A DNA stretch of 44,236 nt from contig JAOZVV010000026.1 of the NCBI GenBank assembly GCA_025869365.1, positions 35,869 through 80,104 on the forward strand, written 5' to 3'. The stretch's first letter is position 1. Each line of letters begins with the position of its first letter. This stretch comes from Pseudonocardia sp. GTDB taxonomy: Bacteria; Actinomycetota; Actinomycetes; Mycobacteriales; Pseudonocardiaceae. The position numbers and the translations under genes were made by a program. Of this stretch, positions 23,955 to 35,158 are shown piece after piece. Below the pieces are notes generated by a model. That model searched no databases and was not told the origin of the DNA. It saw only the letters and a list, made by a program, of their open reading frames with translations.

Positions 23955-24296
23955 CTGAACCTCCGGAAGCTCGACGAATTGCTCGGCCCTCGTCGCGACG
24001 GCCCTCCGACTCATCACCGACGGTATCGGCACCGGGAGCCGCCATGTCGTACGTCGATCTGCCGGTCTCCTTACGGTCGCGGCTCGGCGTGATCGAGGTG
24101 AGGGTGGCCGACGGCCGCGGCGCCGGGGCCCGGACGAGTCACGCACTTCGCCGTGCGTCGGGGTGGCCGTGCTCCCCAGCCGGCCACCCGGGACGGGACC
24201 GGTCACCTGACCGCGAGGGTCGCGGTCGGACGGCCCGTCGACCACCCTTGATTGTTCTAACATCCACGGTGTACCGGTGGGTGGGTTCGAGCATTT
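23955..24296. other. Gene-poor stretch with a duplicated intergenic segment
   Basis: No convincing gene. From about 24,101 onward the sequence shares ordered blocks with 27,548-27,750: AGGGTGGCCGACGGCCG, GCCGTGCTCCCCAGCCGG, GGCCCGTCGACCACCC and a double CGTCAG. The left part should carry the promoter of the small gene starting at 23954. Confidence 0.5.
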
Positions 24297-24313
24297 CGTC
24301 AGGAACTCGTCAG
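24297..24313. promoter_or_regulatory. GTCAG direct repeat, site 1
   Basis: CGTCAG at 24297 and 24308, 11 bp apart. It abuts the stop of the antiporter remnant and belongs to a set of four such sites (others at 27734, 30219 and 31541). Confidence 0.55.
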
Positions 24314-24640
24314 CCTGCAGAACGACTTCCACTCAACAGGACACGGATATGCAATTCAGTCGACGCCGTTCTCCGGTCGTTCCGGAGGCTCGTCGTCTGT
24401 GCCCGCGACGGTCGAACTGATGTTTTGGCTCGCAGGTCGAACGCACGGGCGGCCGGCGCGTCGGCTGAGGGGCGGAGGACGATGGACAGCGCGATCAAGA
24501 TGACGGCCAGGAAAACGACCGCCTCTGCCGCGGGGATTCCGGAGTGTAGGACGAGCAGGCCTTAGACGACGGAGGCGTAGCCTTTCGGACCGAGCCAGGC
24601 GACGGTAGCGCGTTCTCGCAGCCGTGGCGTGGGCAGAGAT
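24310..24640 (-). pseudogene. 3' remnant of a CPA1-type cation/proton antiporter
   Basis: On the minus strand ERATVAWLGPKGYASVV, then an in-frame TAA, then GLLVLHSGIPAAEAVVFLAVILIALSIVLR, matches the last two helices of NhaP/CPA1 antiporters (LGPRG.ASVVYGLLVL..GIP.AE...), with the stop replacing the expected Tyr codon. Everything 5' of this piece is missing. It is joined directly to a DUF2254 remnant, so it cannot make a functional antiporter. Confidence 0.75.
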
Positions 24641-24924
24641 GGTGACCACGATCCCGAATGTCAATCGGATCAGCCGGTCACGGAGGAAGCTGCGCAGGAC
24701 GCGGGTGAGAACTGGCTGCTGGTCAGGGTAAGGACCACCCGCCGTGATCGAGAGACCAGGCCGGTGAACGCGATCATCGCGCTGATGATCGAGCCCGGGA
24801 CGCTGCGGCCCCCTCCGGCGGGCCCGGGAAACATGGCGTTCATCGCGCAGGCCGCGGGGACGACCCAGAGGCTGGAGAGCAGTCGGTCCCTCACCCGGTC
24901 CGGGGATACTGTCGACATCGCCGA
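24640..24924 (-). pseudogene. 5' remnant of a DUF2254 membrane protein gene
   Basis: The frame starting near 24,918 reads RDRLLSSLWVVPAACAMNAMF ... SIISAMIAFTGLVSRSRRVVLTLTSSQFSP, the N-terminal pattern of DUF2254 (RL..SLWFVPA ... MITFTGLVFS...ALTLASSQFSPR). A frameshift follows, and the homology continues in another frame as RVLRSFLRDRLIRLTFGIVV. It then breaks off at about 24,640 and joins the antiporter remnant. The loop before the SSQFSP motif also looks altered. Confidence 0.7.
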
Positions 24925-24983
24925 TCATCGCCCGCTTGCGCGCGGTGCGCCCGTTCGAAGGTGGTCCACGCGGTGCGGCAGCG

Positions 24984-26741
24984 TCAGAGGCTACGTGAGG
25001 AAACTGGTCTTCCGGCTCGGCCGTAGGCGGTGAGGACGTCGCGGTGGTCGAGCCAGCCGAGGAGTGGCCCGTTTGGTTCGGCGCGGACGGGTAGTCCGGT
25101 GTTCTCGTGGTCGGCGAGGGTGCGGAGCGCGGTGTGCAGGGAGTCGGTGGGTTCGAGTTCAGGCAGCATCGTGGCGATCTCGGCTGCGGTCTCGCCGTCG
25201 CGTCCGCTCGGGTCGAGCCCCGCGGCGGTGACGACCCCCCGATAGCGGCCCTCGCGGTCGTGGACGGGCAGGGCGGCGTAGCGGGCGGTGCCGAGGCGGC
25301 CGGCGAGGTCGTCGAGGGATGTGTCGGCGGGCACGGCGGCGGGTGGGGTCCGCATGGCGTGGGCGACGGTGAGCCGTCGGACGAGGTCGTCGGCGCGGCT
25401 GTCGGCGTCGATGTCGACGCCGCGGCGAAGCAGCTTGAGCGTGTAGATGGTGTCCCGGGAGATCAGGTGGGACAGGCCGGTGGCCAGTGCGACTGCGGTC
25501 ATCAGCGGCAGGATCACCGAGTACTGGCCGGTGAGCTCGAAGACGATGAGGACCGCGGCGATCGGCGCCTGGGAGGCGGCGGCGAACACTGCGGCCATCC
25601 CGACGAGTCCGAATGCTCCCGGCGAGAGGTCGAAGCCGGGGAACAGCGCCTGTGCGGCGATGCCGAAGGCGGTGCCTGCCATGCCGCCGATGAACAGCGA
25701 CGGGGCGAACACCCCGCCGGAGCCACCGATGCCGATGGTCAGGCTGGTGGCGAGCATCTTGCCGACCATGAGTACGAGCAGGAACCCGACGGCGTACTTG
25801 CCGGCGATGCCGTTCTCCAGGACCGGGTATCCCACTCCGTACATCTGGGGGAGGGCGAGCAGGACCCCGCCGAGGAGGATCCCGCCGACGGCGGGGCGCA
25901 GCCACTCCGGCCCGTGCCAAACGTGGTCGCACAGGTCCTCCACCAGGTACAGAACCCGGGCGAAGCCCCAGCCGACGACGCCGGCGAGGAGGCCGAGCGC
26001 GGCGTAGAGGGGGAACTCGGCGGCAGAGCCGATCGAGTAGGCGGGCAGCTCGATGATGTGGTCGTTCCCGACGATCGCGCGGGCCACGACGTCCGCGGTG
26101 ACCGATGAGATCACCACGACGCCGAAGGCCTCGGCGCTGAAGGCGCGCAGGATGATCTCGAGGGCGAAGAAGACCCCGGCGATCGGTGCGTTGAACGTCG
26201 CCGAGATCCCACCCGCCGCACCGCACGCGACCATCAGCCGCAGCCGGTGGTCGGGCACGCGCAGCCACTGCCCGATCGAGGATCCGAGGGCGGACCCGAT
26301 CTGCACGATCGGACCCTCGCGCCCGACGGAGCCGCCGGTACCGATGCACAACGCCGACGCCAGGGACTTCACGGCGGCGACCCGGGCCGGGATGCGCCCG
26401 CCGTTGCGGGCGACGGCGACCATCACCTCGGGGACGCCGTGGCCGCGTGCCTCGGGGGCGAACCGGTTTACCAGCGGGCCGTAGACCAGCCCGCCGACCA
26501 CCGGTGCGAGCAGTAGGAACCAGGGGCCGAGCGCGGGCAGGTGGAGGCTGCCGACCCGGCCGGCGTCGCTGAAGTCGTTGCGTCCGGTGACCAGGTTCGT
26601 GATCGCGAGGATGAGGTTCCGGAACACGACAGCCCCGAGCCCGGCCCCGGCGCCGATGATCAGTGCGAGACCGACGAGCCCGGACTGGGTCCCGATCAGC
26701 CAGCCGTGGGCACGGCGTGCGGGGGCGGCCAGAGCGCTCAT
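24984..26741 (-). CDS. ClC-family chloride transporter with CBS domains
   Basis: A 585-residue ClC protein. Residues ~1-430 form the membrane domain with the chloride-pathway motifs GTGGSVGREGPIVQIG (containing the gating Glu), GHGVPEV and GIGGSGGVFAPSLFIGG. Residues ~455-580 form a cytoplasmic CBS pair (VAHAMRTPPAAVPADTSLDDLAGRLG and PELEPTDSLHTALRTLADHENTGLPV) that usually binds nucleotides. ATG 26741 (MSALAAPARR) overlaps the marR stop by 4 nt (ATGA), so the two genes form an operon; the longer open frame upstream is a shadow of marR. Channel versus Cl-/H+ exchanger cannot be decided here. Confidence 0.92.
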   Translation of the reverse strand: MSALAAPARRAHGWLIGTQSGLVGLALIIGAGAGLGAVVFRNLILAITNLVTGRNDFSDAGRVGSLHLPALGPWFLLLAPVVGGLVYGPLVNRFAPEARGHGVPEVMVAVARNGGRIPARVAAVKSLASALCIGTGGSVGREGPIVQIGSALGSSIGQWLRVPDHRLRLMVACGAAGGISATFNAPIAGVFFALEIILRAFSAEAFGVVVISSVTADVVARAIVGNDHIIELPAYSIGSAAEFPLYAALGLLAGVVGWGFARVLYLVEDLCDHVWHGPEWLRPAVGGILLGGVLLALPQMYGVGYPVLENGIAGKYAVGFLLVLMVGKMLATSLTIGIGGSGGVFAPSLFIGGMAGTAFGIAAQALFPGFDLSPGAFGLVGMAAVFAAASQAPIAAVLIVFELTGQYSVILPLMTAVALATGLSHLISRDTIYTLKLLRRGVDIDADSRADDLVRRLTVAHAMRTPPAAVPADTSLDDLAGRLGTARYAALPVHDREGRYRGVVTAAGLDPSGRDGETAAEIATMLPELEPTDSLHTALRTLADHENTGLPVRAEPNGPLLGWLDHRDVLTAYGRAGRPVSSRSL

Positions 26742-27226
26742 GGCAGCATCGCCCACTCCGGATCCGGCACCTCGCCCGCGGCGGCGGCGAAGGCGCGCAA
26801 CGCCTCCGCCACCTGGAGCCGCGCGTCCGGCAGCATGCCCCGCAGCAGGCGCGCGAGCTCGGCGCGGCGGCGCCGGGTGACCTCCTCGACCAGGGTGCGG
26901 CCACGCGGGCTGAGCGAGACGCGAACCTCGCGCCTGTCCTCCCCGGTGCGGTCGCGCTCGACCAGACCCTTGACGACCAGGCGGTCGCACATCCGGGTCG
27001 CCGAGGACGGGCTGACGTCGAGCGCGTCCGCCAGGTCCACCGGCCGTCGGGCGCCGTGCTGGGCGAGCACGATCAGCGCCCGGTACTGGGGCAGGGTGAC
27101 GTCCTCGTCGACGTCCGCGATCGACCGGGCCGCGACGGCGACGAGCGCTCGGCTCGCGGACATCACGGCGTCGACCAGCTCGCTCGTCTCTTCCTGCGGC
27201 TGTTGCACATGCTCATCATTGCACAT
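26738..27226 (-). CDS. MarR-family regulator, co-transcribed with clc
   Basis: A 162-residue MarR regulator: VTLPQYRALIVLAQHGARRPVDLADALDVSPSSATRMCDRLVVKGLVERDRTGEDRREVRVSLSPRGRTLVEEV is the winged helix with the D-R wing motif, and the C-terminal helices form the dimer interface. An in-frame ATG at 27241 would start inside the operator-like repeat, so ATG 27226 (MCNDEHVQQ) is preferred, with AAGGA about 12 nt upstream. It overlaps the ClC gene by 4 nt. A perfect inverted repeat covers its start and suggests autorepression. Confidence 0.88.
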   Translation of the reverse strand: MCNDEHVQQPQEETSELVDAVMSASRALVAVAARSIADVDEDVTLPQYRALIVLAQHGARRPVDLADALDVSPSSATRMCDRLVVKGLVERDRTGEDRREVRVSLSPRGRTLVEEVTRRRRAELARLLRGMLPDARLQVAEALRAFAAAAGEVPDPEWAMLP

Positions 27227-27241
27227 GGCAATGATGAGCAT
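27209..27241. promoter_or_regulatory. Perfect inverted repeat, probable MarR operator
   Basis: ATGCTCATCATTGC (27209-27222) and GCAATGATGAGCAT (27228-27241) are exact complements with a 5-bp spacer (acatg). It covers the start of marR, so binding would block transcription of marR-clc. Confidence 0.75.
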
Positions 27242-27733
27242 CCTTGAGCGCTTTAGACCGGGCCGTCATGGCTGTGGACCCCACCGGGGCTGACCTGTAG
27301 GCCCATCTCGCAGAGGCGCCCGGTGAACCGTCACGGTGCTCGATTCGCCGGGTTCGCGAGGGCTGGACTATCCGACGGTTGGCGGCGCCGGTGGGGTGCG
27401 GACACATCGGGCGTCAGGGGTGACGGCGGGGTAGGACGGGGTGGGGGCAGGGCGGGATTGATGGCCTCGGTCTCGTCCTGAGTGGTAAGGCCGCAGCCAG
27501 CGATGAGGGACAACAGGGGCCCGTGCGGCACCGGTCGACGCCGGGTTGCAGGGTGGCCGACGGCCGAACGGCTCGCGGTCCGCGGACGCGACGCTGCGCC
27601 CGAGCAGCCGTGCTCCCCAGCCGGCGACTCGGATCCGGTTGCCCGACCCGCGCCGCTCGGCGGGTCCGGCCCGTCGACCACCCGGGACAGTTGTAGCCCT
27701 CGGTGGCCCCCGGCGGGACCGGTCGAGGCGAAA
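27242..27733. other. Gene-poor stretch with a decayed lipoprotein copy
   Basis: On the minus strand around 27,400-27,520 an open frame reads LLSLIAGCGLTTQDETEAINPALPPPRPTPPSPLTPDV. It resembles the lipoprotein encoded at 27747-28001 (LVLAACGVTTEAEPETIAPSLIPPVPTP) but lacks a clean start and signal peptide. The segment 27,548-27,733 is the second copy of the intergenic duplication described at 24,101. I see no intact gene. Confidence 0.5.
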
Positions 27734-27750
27734 CGTCAGGGAGTCGTCAG
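27734..27750. promoter_or_regulatory. GTCAG direct repeat, site 2
   Basis: CGTCAG at 27734 and 27745, period 11 bp, overlapping the stop codon of the small lipoprotein gene. The interval GGAGT resembles that of site 1 (GAACT). Confidence 0.55.
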
Positions 27751-28001
27751 ACGGTAGGGCCTGGGGTCGGGCGAACGAGGGTCGGAACGACTGTGCTCGT
27801 CGGAAGGGGCCTAGTGGTGGGGACAGGCTGGTTGGGACTCGGCGCCGGTGCGTCCGGTACCACCGTGACCGTCGGCGTGGGGACCGGCGGGATCAGCGAG
27901 GGTGCGATGGTCTCGGGCTCTGCCTCGGTGGTGACCCCGCATGCGGCGAGGACGAGCAGCAGGATCACCACTGCGGCCGTTCGGGCGAACCGGCGCGTCA
28001 T
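27747..28001 (-). CDS. Small proline-rich lipoprotein
   Basis: An 84-residue predicted lipoprotein. It has a basic N-terminus (MTRRFAR), a hydrophobic signal (TAAVVILLLVLAAC) with lipobox LAAC at about residue 21, then a Pro/Thr-rich extracellular stalk without a globular domain. The ATG overlaps the histidine kinase stop by 4 nt (27998-28001), so it is the third gene of the two-component operon, in the position LpqB holds behind MtrAB. It may be a truncated or minimal accessory lipoprotein for the sensor. Confidence 0.72.
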   Translation of the reverse strand: MTRRFARTAAVVILLLVLAACGVTTEAEPETIAPSLIPPVPTPTVTVVPDAPAPSPNQPVPTTRPLPTSTVVPTLVRPTPGPTV

Positions 28002-29407
28002 GTGTCGTCCCGGGGCGCCATCGGAATCTCCACGACGACGCGCGCGCCGCCGGCCGGGCTGTCCTCGATCCAGATCCGGCCGTGGTGGGCGTGGACGTGG
28101 CGGGCGACGAGGGCGAGTCCGAGCCCGGTGCCGCCTGCGCCGTCGCGGCGTCCGGCACTGCCGCCGCGGGCGAAGCGTTCGAAGACCTCATGGCGCATGT
28201 CGACCGGGACACCCGGCCCGGCGTCGTCCACCTCGATGCGGATGGCCCCGTTGGCAGTGTCGACGCCGACCCTGACAGCGCCGCCGGCGTGGTGGTCGGC
28301 GTTGTCGAGCAGGTTGACGATCACCCGGTCCAGGCGGCGCCGGTCCACCCGGGCCGGCGGCACGGCCGGAGGCAGCTCGAGGGTCACTCCGGGCCGCTCC
28401 GCCACGGCGTGCCGCACGATGTCGTCGACGCCGCAGATCTCCAGGTCCCGCTCGTCGAGGTGCTCGTCGCGGGAGATCTCCAACAGGTCGGTCACCATCC
28501 TCTGGAAGCGGTGGATGTCCGCATCGAGCAGGTCGAGGGCTTGTTGCGCGGTCGGGGGCAGCTCGGCGCGCCGGCGGCGCAGCACCGCGACCGCGTTGAT
28601 CAGCGTGGTGAGTGGGGAACGCAGCTCGTGGCTGACGTCGGCGGCGAACCGGGCGTCCCGGCGCACCCGCCGGTCGAGGTCGGCGGTCGTGCGGTTGAAG
28701 GTGGCGGCCAGGGGGGCGAGATCGGCGTCGGCGTACTCGGGCAGTCTCGCGGAGAGGTCGCCGGCGGCGACCCGGGCGGCTGCGTCCCGCAGGTCGATGA
28801 GCGGACGCAGAGCGCGGTTGCCTGCCCACCCGCCGAGGCTGAGGCCGAGCAGACCGCTGACTCCCACCCCCACCACCAGCACTGCGCTGAGGAACCGGAG
28901 AGTGGAGTCCAGCTCGGTGAGCGGGGCGAGCTCGACATAGACACCGTCCGGAATCGGCAGGGGCAGGGCGATGGCAAGAACGGGGATGCCGCCCGCCACG
29001 ATCCGTTGCCGCGCCGGTGTGCCGGTGGCGGCGAGGGCCACGAGGTCATCGGGGAGGGACGCGGGATCCAGTGATCGACCGCTGGTCGTCCAAGCCCCGT
29101 CGTTGCGCACGGCGACGGTGGCGTTCTGGCCTCCGGCAAGGCCGGTGAGCAGGCTGTCCACGCCGCCGACGCCCGGAGTGCGCAACGCGTTCTGCACCAG
29201 CCGCACGTCCAGGGCGGCCTGCACGGTCGCGCCCTGGACCCGCTTGTCCACGAGGAAGTCCGACGCGAGCTGCCAGGTCACCGCGGCGAGCAAGCCGGTG
29301 ATCGTCAGCGAGACCAGTGCGAACGCGATTGCTATCCGCCACCGCAGCGGAAGTCGCCGCGGCAGCAGGACCGGGGCTCGCAGGGCGCGCTCAGCGCTCG
29401 TCGGCAT
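27998..29407 (-). CDS. Sensor histidine kinase
   Basis: A ~469-residue membrane kinase. TM1 at ~22-42 (WRIAIAFALVSLTITGLLAAVTW) is followed by an extracellular sensor of ~125 residues and TM2 (LRFLSAVLVVGVGVSGLLGLSLGG). A HAMP domain comes next, then the HisKA box DVSHELRSPLTTLINAV with the phospho-accepting His, and the ATPase domain with VNLLDNADHH, DDAGPGVP and GGTGLGLALVARHV. ATG 29407 (MPTSAERAL) overlaps the regulator gene by 17 nt; 29440 is an alternative. With the regulator and lipoprotein it forms an MtrAB-LpqB-like operon. The signal is unknown; island content suggests envelope or osmotic stress. Confidence 0.92.
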   Translation of the reverse strand: MPTSAERALRAPVLLPRRLPLRWRIAIAFALVSLTITGLLAAVTWQLASDFLVDKRVQGATVQAALDVRLVQNALRTPGVGGVDSLLTGLAGGQNATVAVRNDGAWTTSGRSLDPASLPDDLVALAATGTPARQRIVAGGIPVLAIALPLPIPDGVYVELAPLTELDSTLRFLSAVLVVGVGVSGLLGLSLGGWAGNRALRPLIDLRDAAARVAAGDLSARLPEYADADLAPLAATFNRTTADLDRRVRRDARFAADVSHELRSPLTTLINAVAVLRRRRAELPPTAQQALDLLDADIHRFQRMVTDLLEISRDEHLDERDLEICGVDDIVRHAVAERPGVTLELPPAVPPARVDRRRLDRVIVNLLDNADHHAGGAVRVGVDTANGAIRIEVDDAGPGVPVDMRHEVFERFARGGSAGRRDGAGGTGLGLALVARHVHAHHGRIWIEDSPAGGARVVVEIPMAPRDDT

Positions 29408-30155
29408 CGGTGCGGCTCTTCGCCCGGTAGCCCGCGCCACGCACGGTCACGATGAGCGTGGGCTCGTCCGGGTCCGGCTCGATCTTGCGCCGCAGCCTCC
29501 GGATATGCACGTCCAGCAGCCGGGTATCGCCGAGATAGTCGTACCCCCACACCCGGCGCAACAGGTCCTCGCGGGTCACGACCCGCCCGTCGGCGGCGAC
29601 GAGCTCGACGAGCAGGCGGAACTCGGTCCGGGTCAGGTGCACCTCGGTGCCACCGCCGCCCAGACTTCGTACGCGTCCCTCGTCGGGCGAGATGTCGATG
29701 TCCCCGACCCGCAGGTGTGTGGCGTTCGTGCCGGGTCGACGGCGGCGCAACAATGCTCTGATACGGGCAGCGAGCTCCCCTGCGACGATCGGCTTAGTCA
29801 CGTAGTCGTCAGCGCCGGCCTCCAGGCCGTCGATCACGTCGACGGAATCGGTGCGGGCGGTGATGATGATGATCGGTAGGTCGCCCTGCGCCCGGAGCTG
29901 CCTGCACACCGTCAGCCCGTCCACACCGGGCAACATCAGGTCCAGCAGGACCAGGTCGACGCTGTCACGGGCCAGGCCCGTCAGGGCGTCCTCGCCGGAC
30001 GCAGCGGTGGACACGGCGAAGCCCTCGTCGTCGAGTGCGAGGGACAGGGCACGGCGGATCCGGTCATCGTCGTCGACGAGCAGCACCCGATCCCGTTGTC
30101 CCCCGCCGGGCAGCAGCGGACGGGCGGAGGGCAGGTCGTCCGTCATCGAGGCCAT
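29391..30155 (-). CDS. OmpR-family response regulator
   Basis: A 254-residue response regulator. The receiver domain (~24-135) has RVLLVDDDDRIRRAL, the phospho-acceptor Asp in LVLLDLMLPGVDG, the switch Thr in IIITARTDS, and Lys in DDYVTKP. The OmpR/PhoB winged helix (~155-250) has VHLTRTEFRLLVELVAADGRVVTREDLLRRVWGYDYLGDTRLLDVHIRRLRRKIE. The start is 30155 (MASM) or 30146 (MTDD); neither has a clear ribosome site. It precedes and overlaps the kinase gene. A GTCAG direct repeat 64 bp upstream suggests autoregulation. Confidence 0.92.
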   Translation of the reverse strand: MASMTDDLPSARPLLPGGGQRDRVLLVDDDDRIRRALSLALDDEGFAVSTAASGEDALTGLARDSVDLVLLDLMLPGVDGLTVCRQLRAQGDLPIIIITARTDSVDVIDGLEAGADDYVTKPIVAGELAARIRALLRRRRPGTNATHLRVGDIDISPDEGRVRSLGGGGTEVHLTRTEFRLLVELVAADGRVVTREDLLRRVWGYDYLGDTRLLDVHIRRLRRKIEPDPDEPTLIVTVRGAGYRAKSRTDADER

Positions 30156-30218
30156 GATGCACCGATCAGACCAGGTGGGGCGACCGGGCGCCTCCCCTAC
30201 GACCGCACAGAGCCGGAT

Positions 30219-30231
30219 CGTCAGCTGACCG

Positions 30232-30235
<4 letters not shown>
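30219..30235. promoter_or_regulatory. GTCAG direct repeat, site 3 (regulator promoter)
   Basis: CGTCAG at 30219 and 30230, period 11 bp, in the gap between the ectB remnant and the response regulator, overlapping the ectB stop codon. The spacing fits tandem binding of an OmpR-family dimer. Confidence 0.6.
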
Positions 30236-33115
<2,880 letters not shown>

Positions 33116-33234
33116 CAATCCTCGAGGTCGGTCCGATGAGACGAGCGGGAGTACCGGCGAGCGGGCGCGATGTTACGGCTCGTCGCGACCCACGTCTGAA
33201 GTGCGGCAGGCAGGGTTGGCGGCAGGTCTCGGGC

Positions 33235-33385
33235 GAGCCTGTACTGCCCTAGCGACCATCAGACCGCCCTTGCGCTGCCGAAACACCATGATCCGGCGGC
33301 CGATCCGCTCGATCACAAAGTGGTCGAGCTGTCCCAACTCGACCACTCCCACCGGTCGAGCTCGTCGTTGTACCGACGGCGACTC
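33235..33385 (-). pseudogene. NUDIX hydrolase C-terminal remnant
   Basis: On the minus strand RYNDELDRWEW, then after a one-base deletion ELGQLDHFVIERIGRRIMVFRQRKGGLMVARAVQARP, aligns with the C-terminus of the intact NUDIX protein at 42424-42891 (HELDRWEWVELAQIEHFVIDRIARRIRSIVQGATAYLEHGVAATIVRRP). The Nudix box and N-terminus are absent. It occupies part of the 450-bp gap between the SGNH and SulP genes. Confidence 0.7.
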
Positions 33386-33481
33386 CGACGGAGAGCGGGC
33401 GCAGGACGGCGCGGCGCACATAGCCGCCTGGTGGAGAAAATCGCAGGTCAGCTTGTGACAACCGCTACACAGGTCATTGGC

Positions 33482-33511
33482 GAACTCTACTCTCACGTGA
33501 GAGTAGAGTTC
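33482..33511. promoter_or_regulatory. Perfect 30-bp palindrome upstream of sulP (MerR site 1)
   Basis: GAACTCTACTCTCAC and its exact complement GTGAGAGTAGAGTTC. The embedded TAGAGT (33504-33509) is a possible -10, and the palindrome fills the long spacer expected of a MerR-activated promoter. The sulP ATG is 54 bp downstream. Confidence 0.8.
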
Positions 33512-33565
33512 AGCGCGCTGGCGGTCGGGATCAACGGCTTGCCTTCACGCTCGTTACCTCTATTG

Positions 33566-35047
33566 ATGTCTCTTCCCGTTTCCTTGACGTCCTTGCCTGC
33601 GCGCTTCCCCCCGCGTGTTTTGCGTACCGAGGTCCTCGCCGGCCTGGTGGTGGCCCTGGCCCTGATCCCCGAGGCGATTTCGTTCTCGATCATCGCGGGT
33701 GTCGACCCGCGGGTCGGCCTCTTCGCGTCGTTCACGATGGCGGTCACGATTTCGATCACGGGCGGCCGGAAGGCGATGATCTCGGCTGCGACCGGGGCAG
33801 TCGCGCTCGTCGTCGCGCCGTTGGCCCGTGAGTACGGCTTGGAGTACCTGGTGGCCGCGGTCCTGCTAGGCGGCGTGCTGCAGGTGGTGCTCGGCGCGTT
33901 GGGGGTGGCCCGGTTGATGCGGTTCCTGCCTCGGATGGTGATGGTGGGCTTTGTCAACGCCCTGGCGATCCTGATCTTCACTGCGCAGTTGCCGTACCTG
34001 TTCGGCGTGCCGTGGGCGGTGTACCCCCTGCTTGCGGTCGGGTTGGCGATCATGGTGGGCCTGCCACGGCTGACGAGGGCGGTGCCGGCGCCGCTCGTCG
34101 GGATCGTCGTCCTCACTGCGTTCACGGTGATTGTGGGTGTGACCGTGCCGACGGTGGGCGACCAGGGCGCCCTGCCGACTGCCCTGCCCGTGCCCGGGCT
34201 GCCGAGCGTGCCGTTGACGTGGGCAACGCTGCAGATCGTCGGGCCCTTCGCCGGCGCGATAGCGGTGGTCGGGCTGCTCGAGTCCTTGATGACGGCCAAG
34301 CTCGTGGACGACGTCACCAACACCCACTCGAACAAGACCCGCGAGTCGTGGGGGCAGGGTGTCGCCAACATCGTCACCGGCCTGTTCGGGGGAATGGGCG
34401 GGTGCGCGATGATTGGCCAGACGATGATCAACGTGAAGGCTGGCGCGAGGACGCGCTTGTCCACCTTCATGGCCGGAGTGTTCCTGCTGATCCTCGTCGT
34501 CGTGCTCGGCCCGGTGGTGGCCACGATCCCGATGGCGGCCCTGGTCGGGGTGATGGTGATGGTCGCGGTGGGGACCTTCGACTGGCACAGCGTCCGCCCG
34601 GCCACACTGCGCAGGATGCCCAAGAGCGAGACCGTCGTCATGCTCGCGACGGTCGCGGTCACCGTGGCCACGCACAACCTCGCCTACGGCGTGGCTGTCG
34701 GCGTTGTCGTCGCGATGATCCTCTTCGCCCGTCGGGTCGCCCACGTGGTGGAGGTCAGCGCCGTTGCGGACCCGGACGGCACGAGCAAGGTGTACCGGGT
34801 TAGTGGCCAGCTGTTCTTCGCCTCCAGCAACGATCTGGTGTTCCAGTTCGACTACGCCGGTGACCCGCAAGACGTGGTCATCGACCTCGCCGACGCCCAC
34901 ATCTGGGACGCCTCCAGCGTCGCCGCCCTCGACGCGATCACCACCAAGTACGACCATCTCGGCAAGACGGTGCGGATCACCGGCATGAACGACCACAGCC
35001 GGGCCCGACACGAGGCGCTGGCCGGACACCTCGGTCAGGCCCATTGA
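33566..35047 (+). CDS. SulP-family anion transporter with STAS domain
   Basis: A 493-residue SulP (SLC26-like) transporter for sulfate, bicarbonate or related anions. The membrane part starts [38 protein letters not shown], the typical first helices, and continues through ~12-14 helices with [59 protein letters not shown]. Residues ~400-490 form a STAS domain ([50 protein letters not shown]). The upstream frame is a shadow, so ATG 33566 is chosen, though without a strong Shine-Dalgarno. The palindrome before it and the MerR gene after it indicate MerR control. Confidence 0.92.
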   Translation: MSLPVSLTSLPARFPPRVLRTEVLAGLVVALALIPEAISFSIIAGVDPRVGLFASFTMAVTISITGGRKAMISAATGAVALVVAPLAREYGLEYLVAAVLLGGVLQVVLGALGVARLMRFLPRMVMVGFVNALAILIFTAQLPYLFGVPWAVYPLLAVGLAIMVGLPRLTRAVPAPLVGIVVLTAFTVIVGVTVPTVGDQGALPTALPVPGLPSVPLTWATLQIVGPFAGAIAVVGLLESLMTAKLVDDVTNTHSNKTRESWGQGVANIVTGLFGGMGGCAMIGQTMINVKAGARTRLSTFMAGVFLLILVVVLGPVVATIPMAALVGVMVMVAVGTFDWHSVRPATLRRMPKSETVVMLATVAVTVATHNLAYGVAVGVVVAMILFARRVAHVVEVSAVADPDGTSKVYRVSGQLFFASSNDLVFQFDYAGDPQDVVIDLADAHIWDASSVAALDAITTKYDHLGKTVRITGMNDHSRARHEALAGHLGQAH

Positions 35048-35158
35048 CGCGCCGGACCAGCCATGTTGTCCGCGGCGCGCTCACCGGTACATTCGTGTCA
35101 ACGGCCGGTGCGGGGCGGCAAGCCGGGACGACGCTGTTCCGGACGTGGACGAAGGTGA

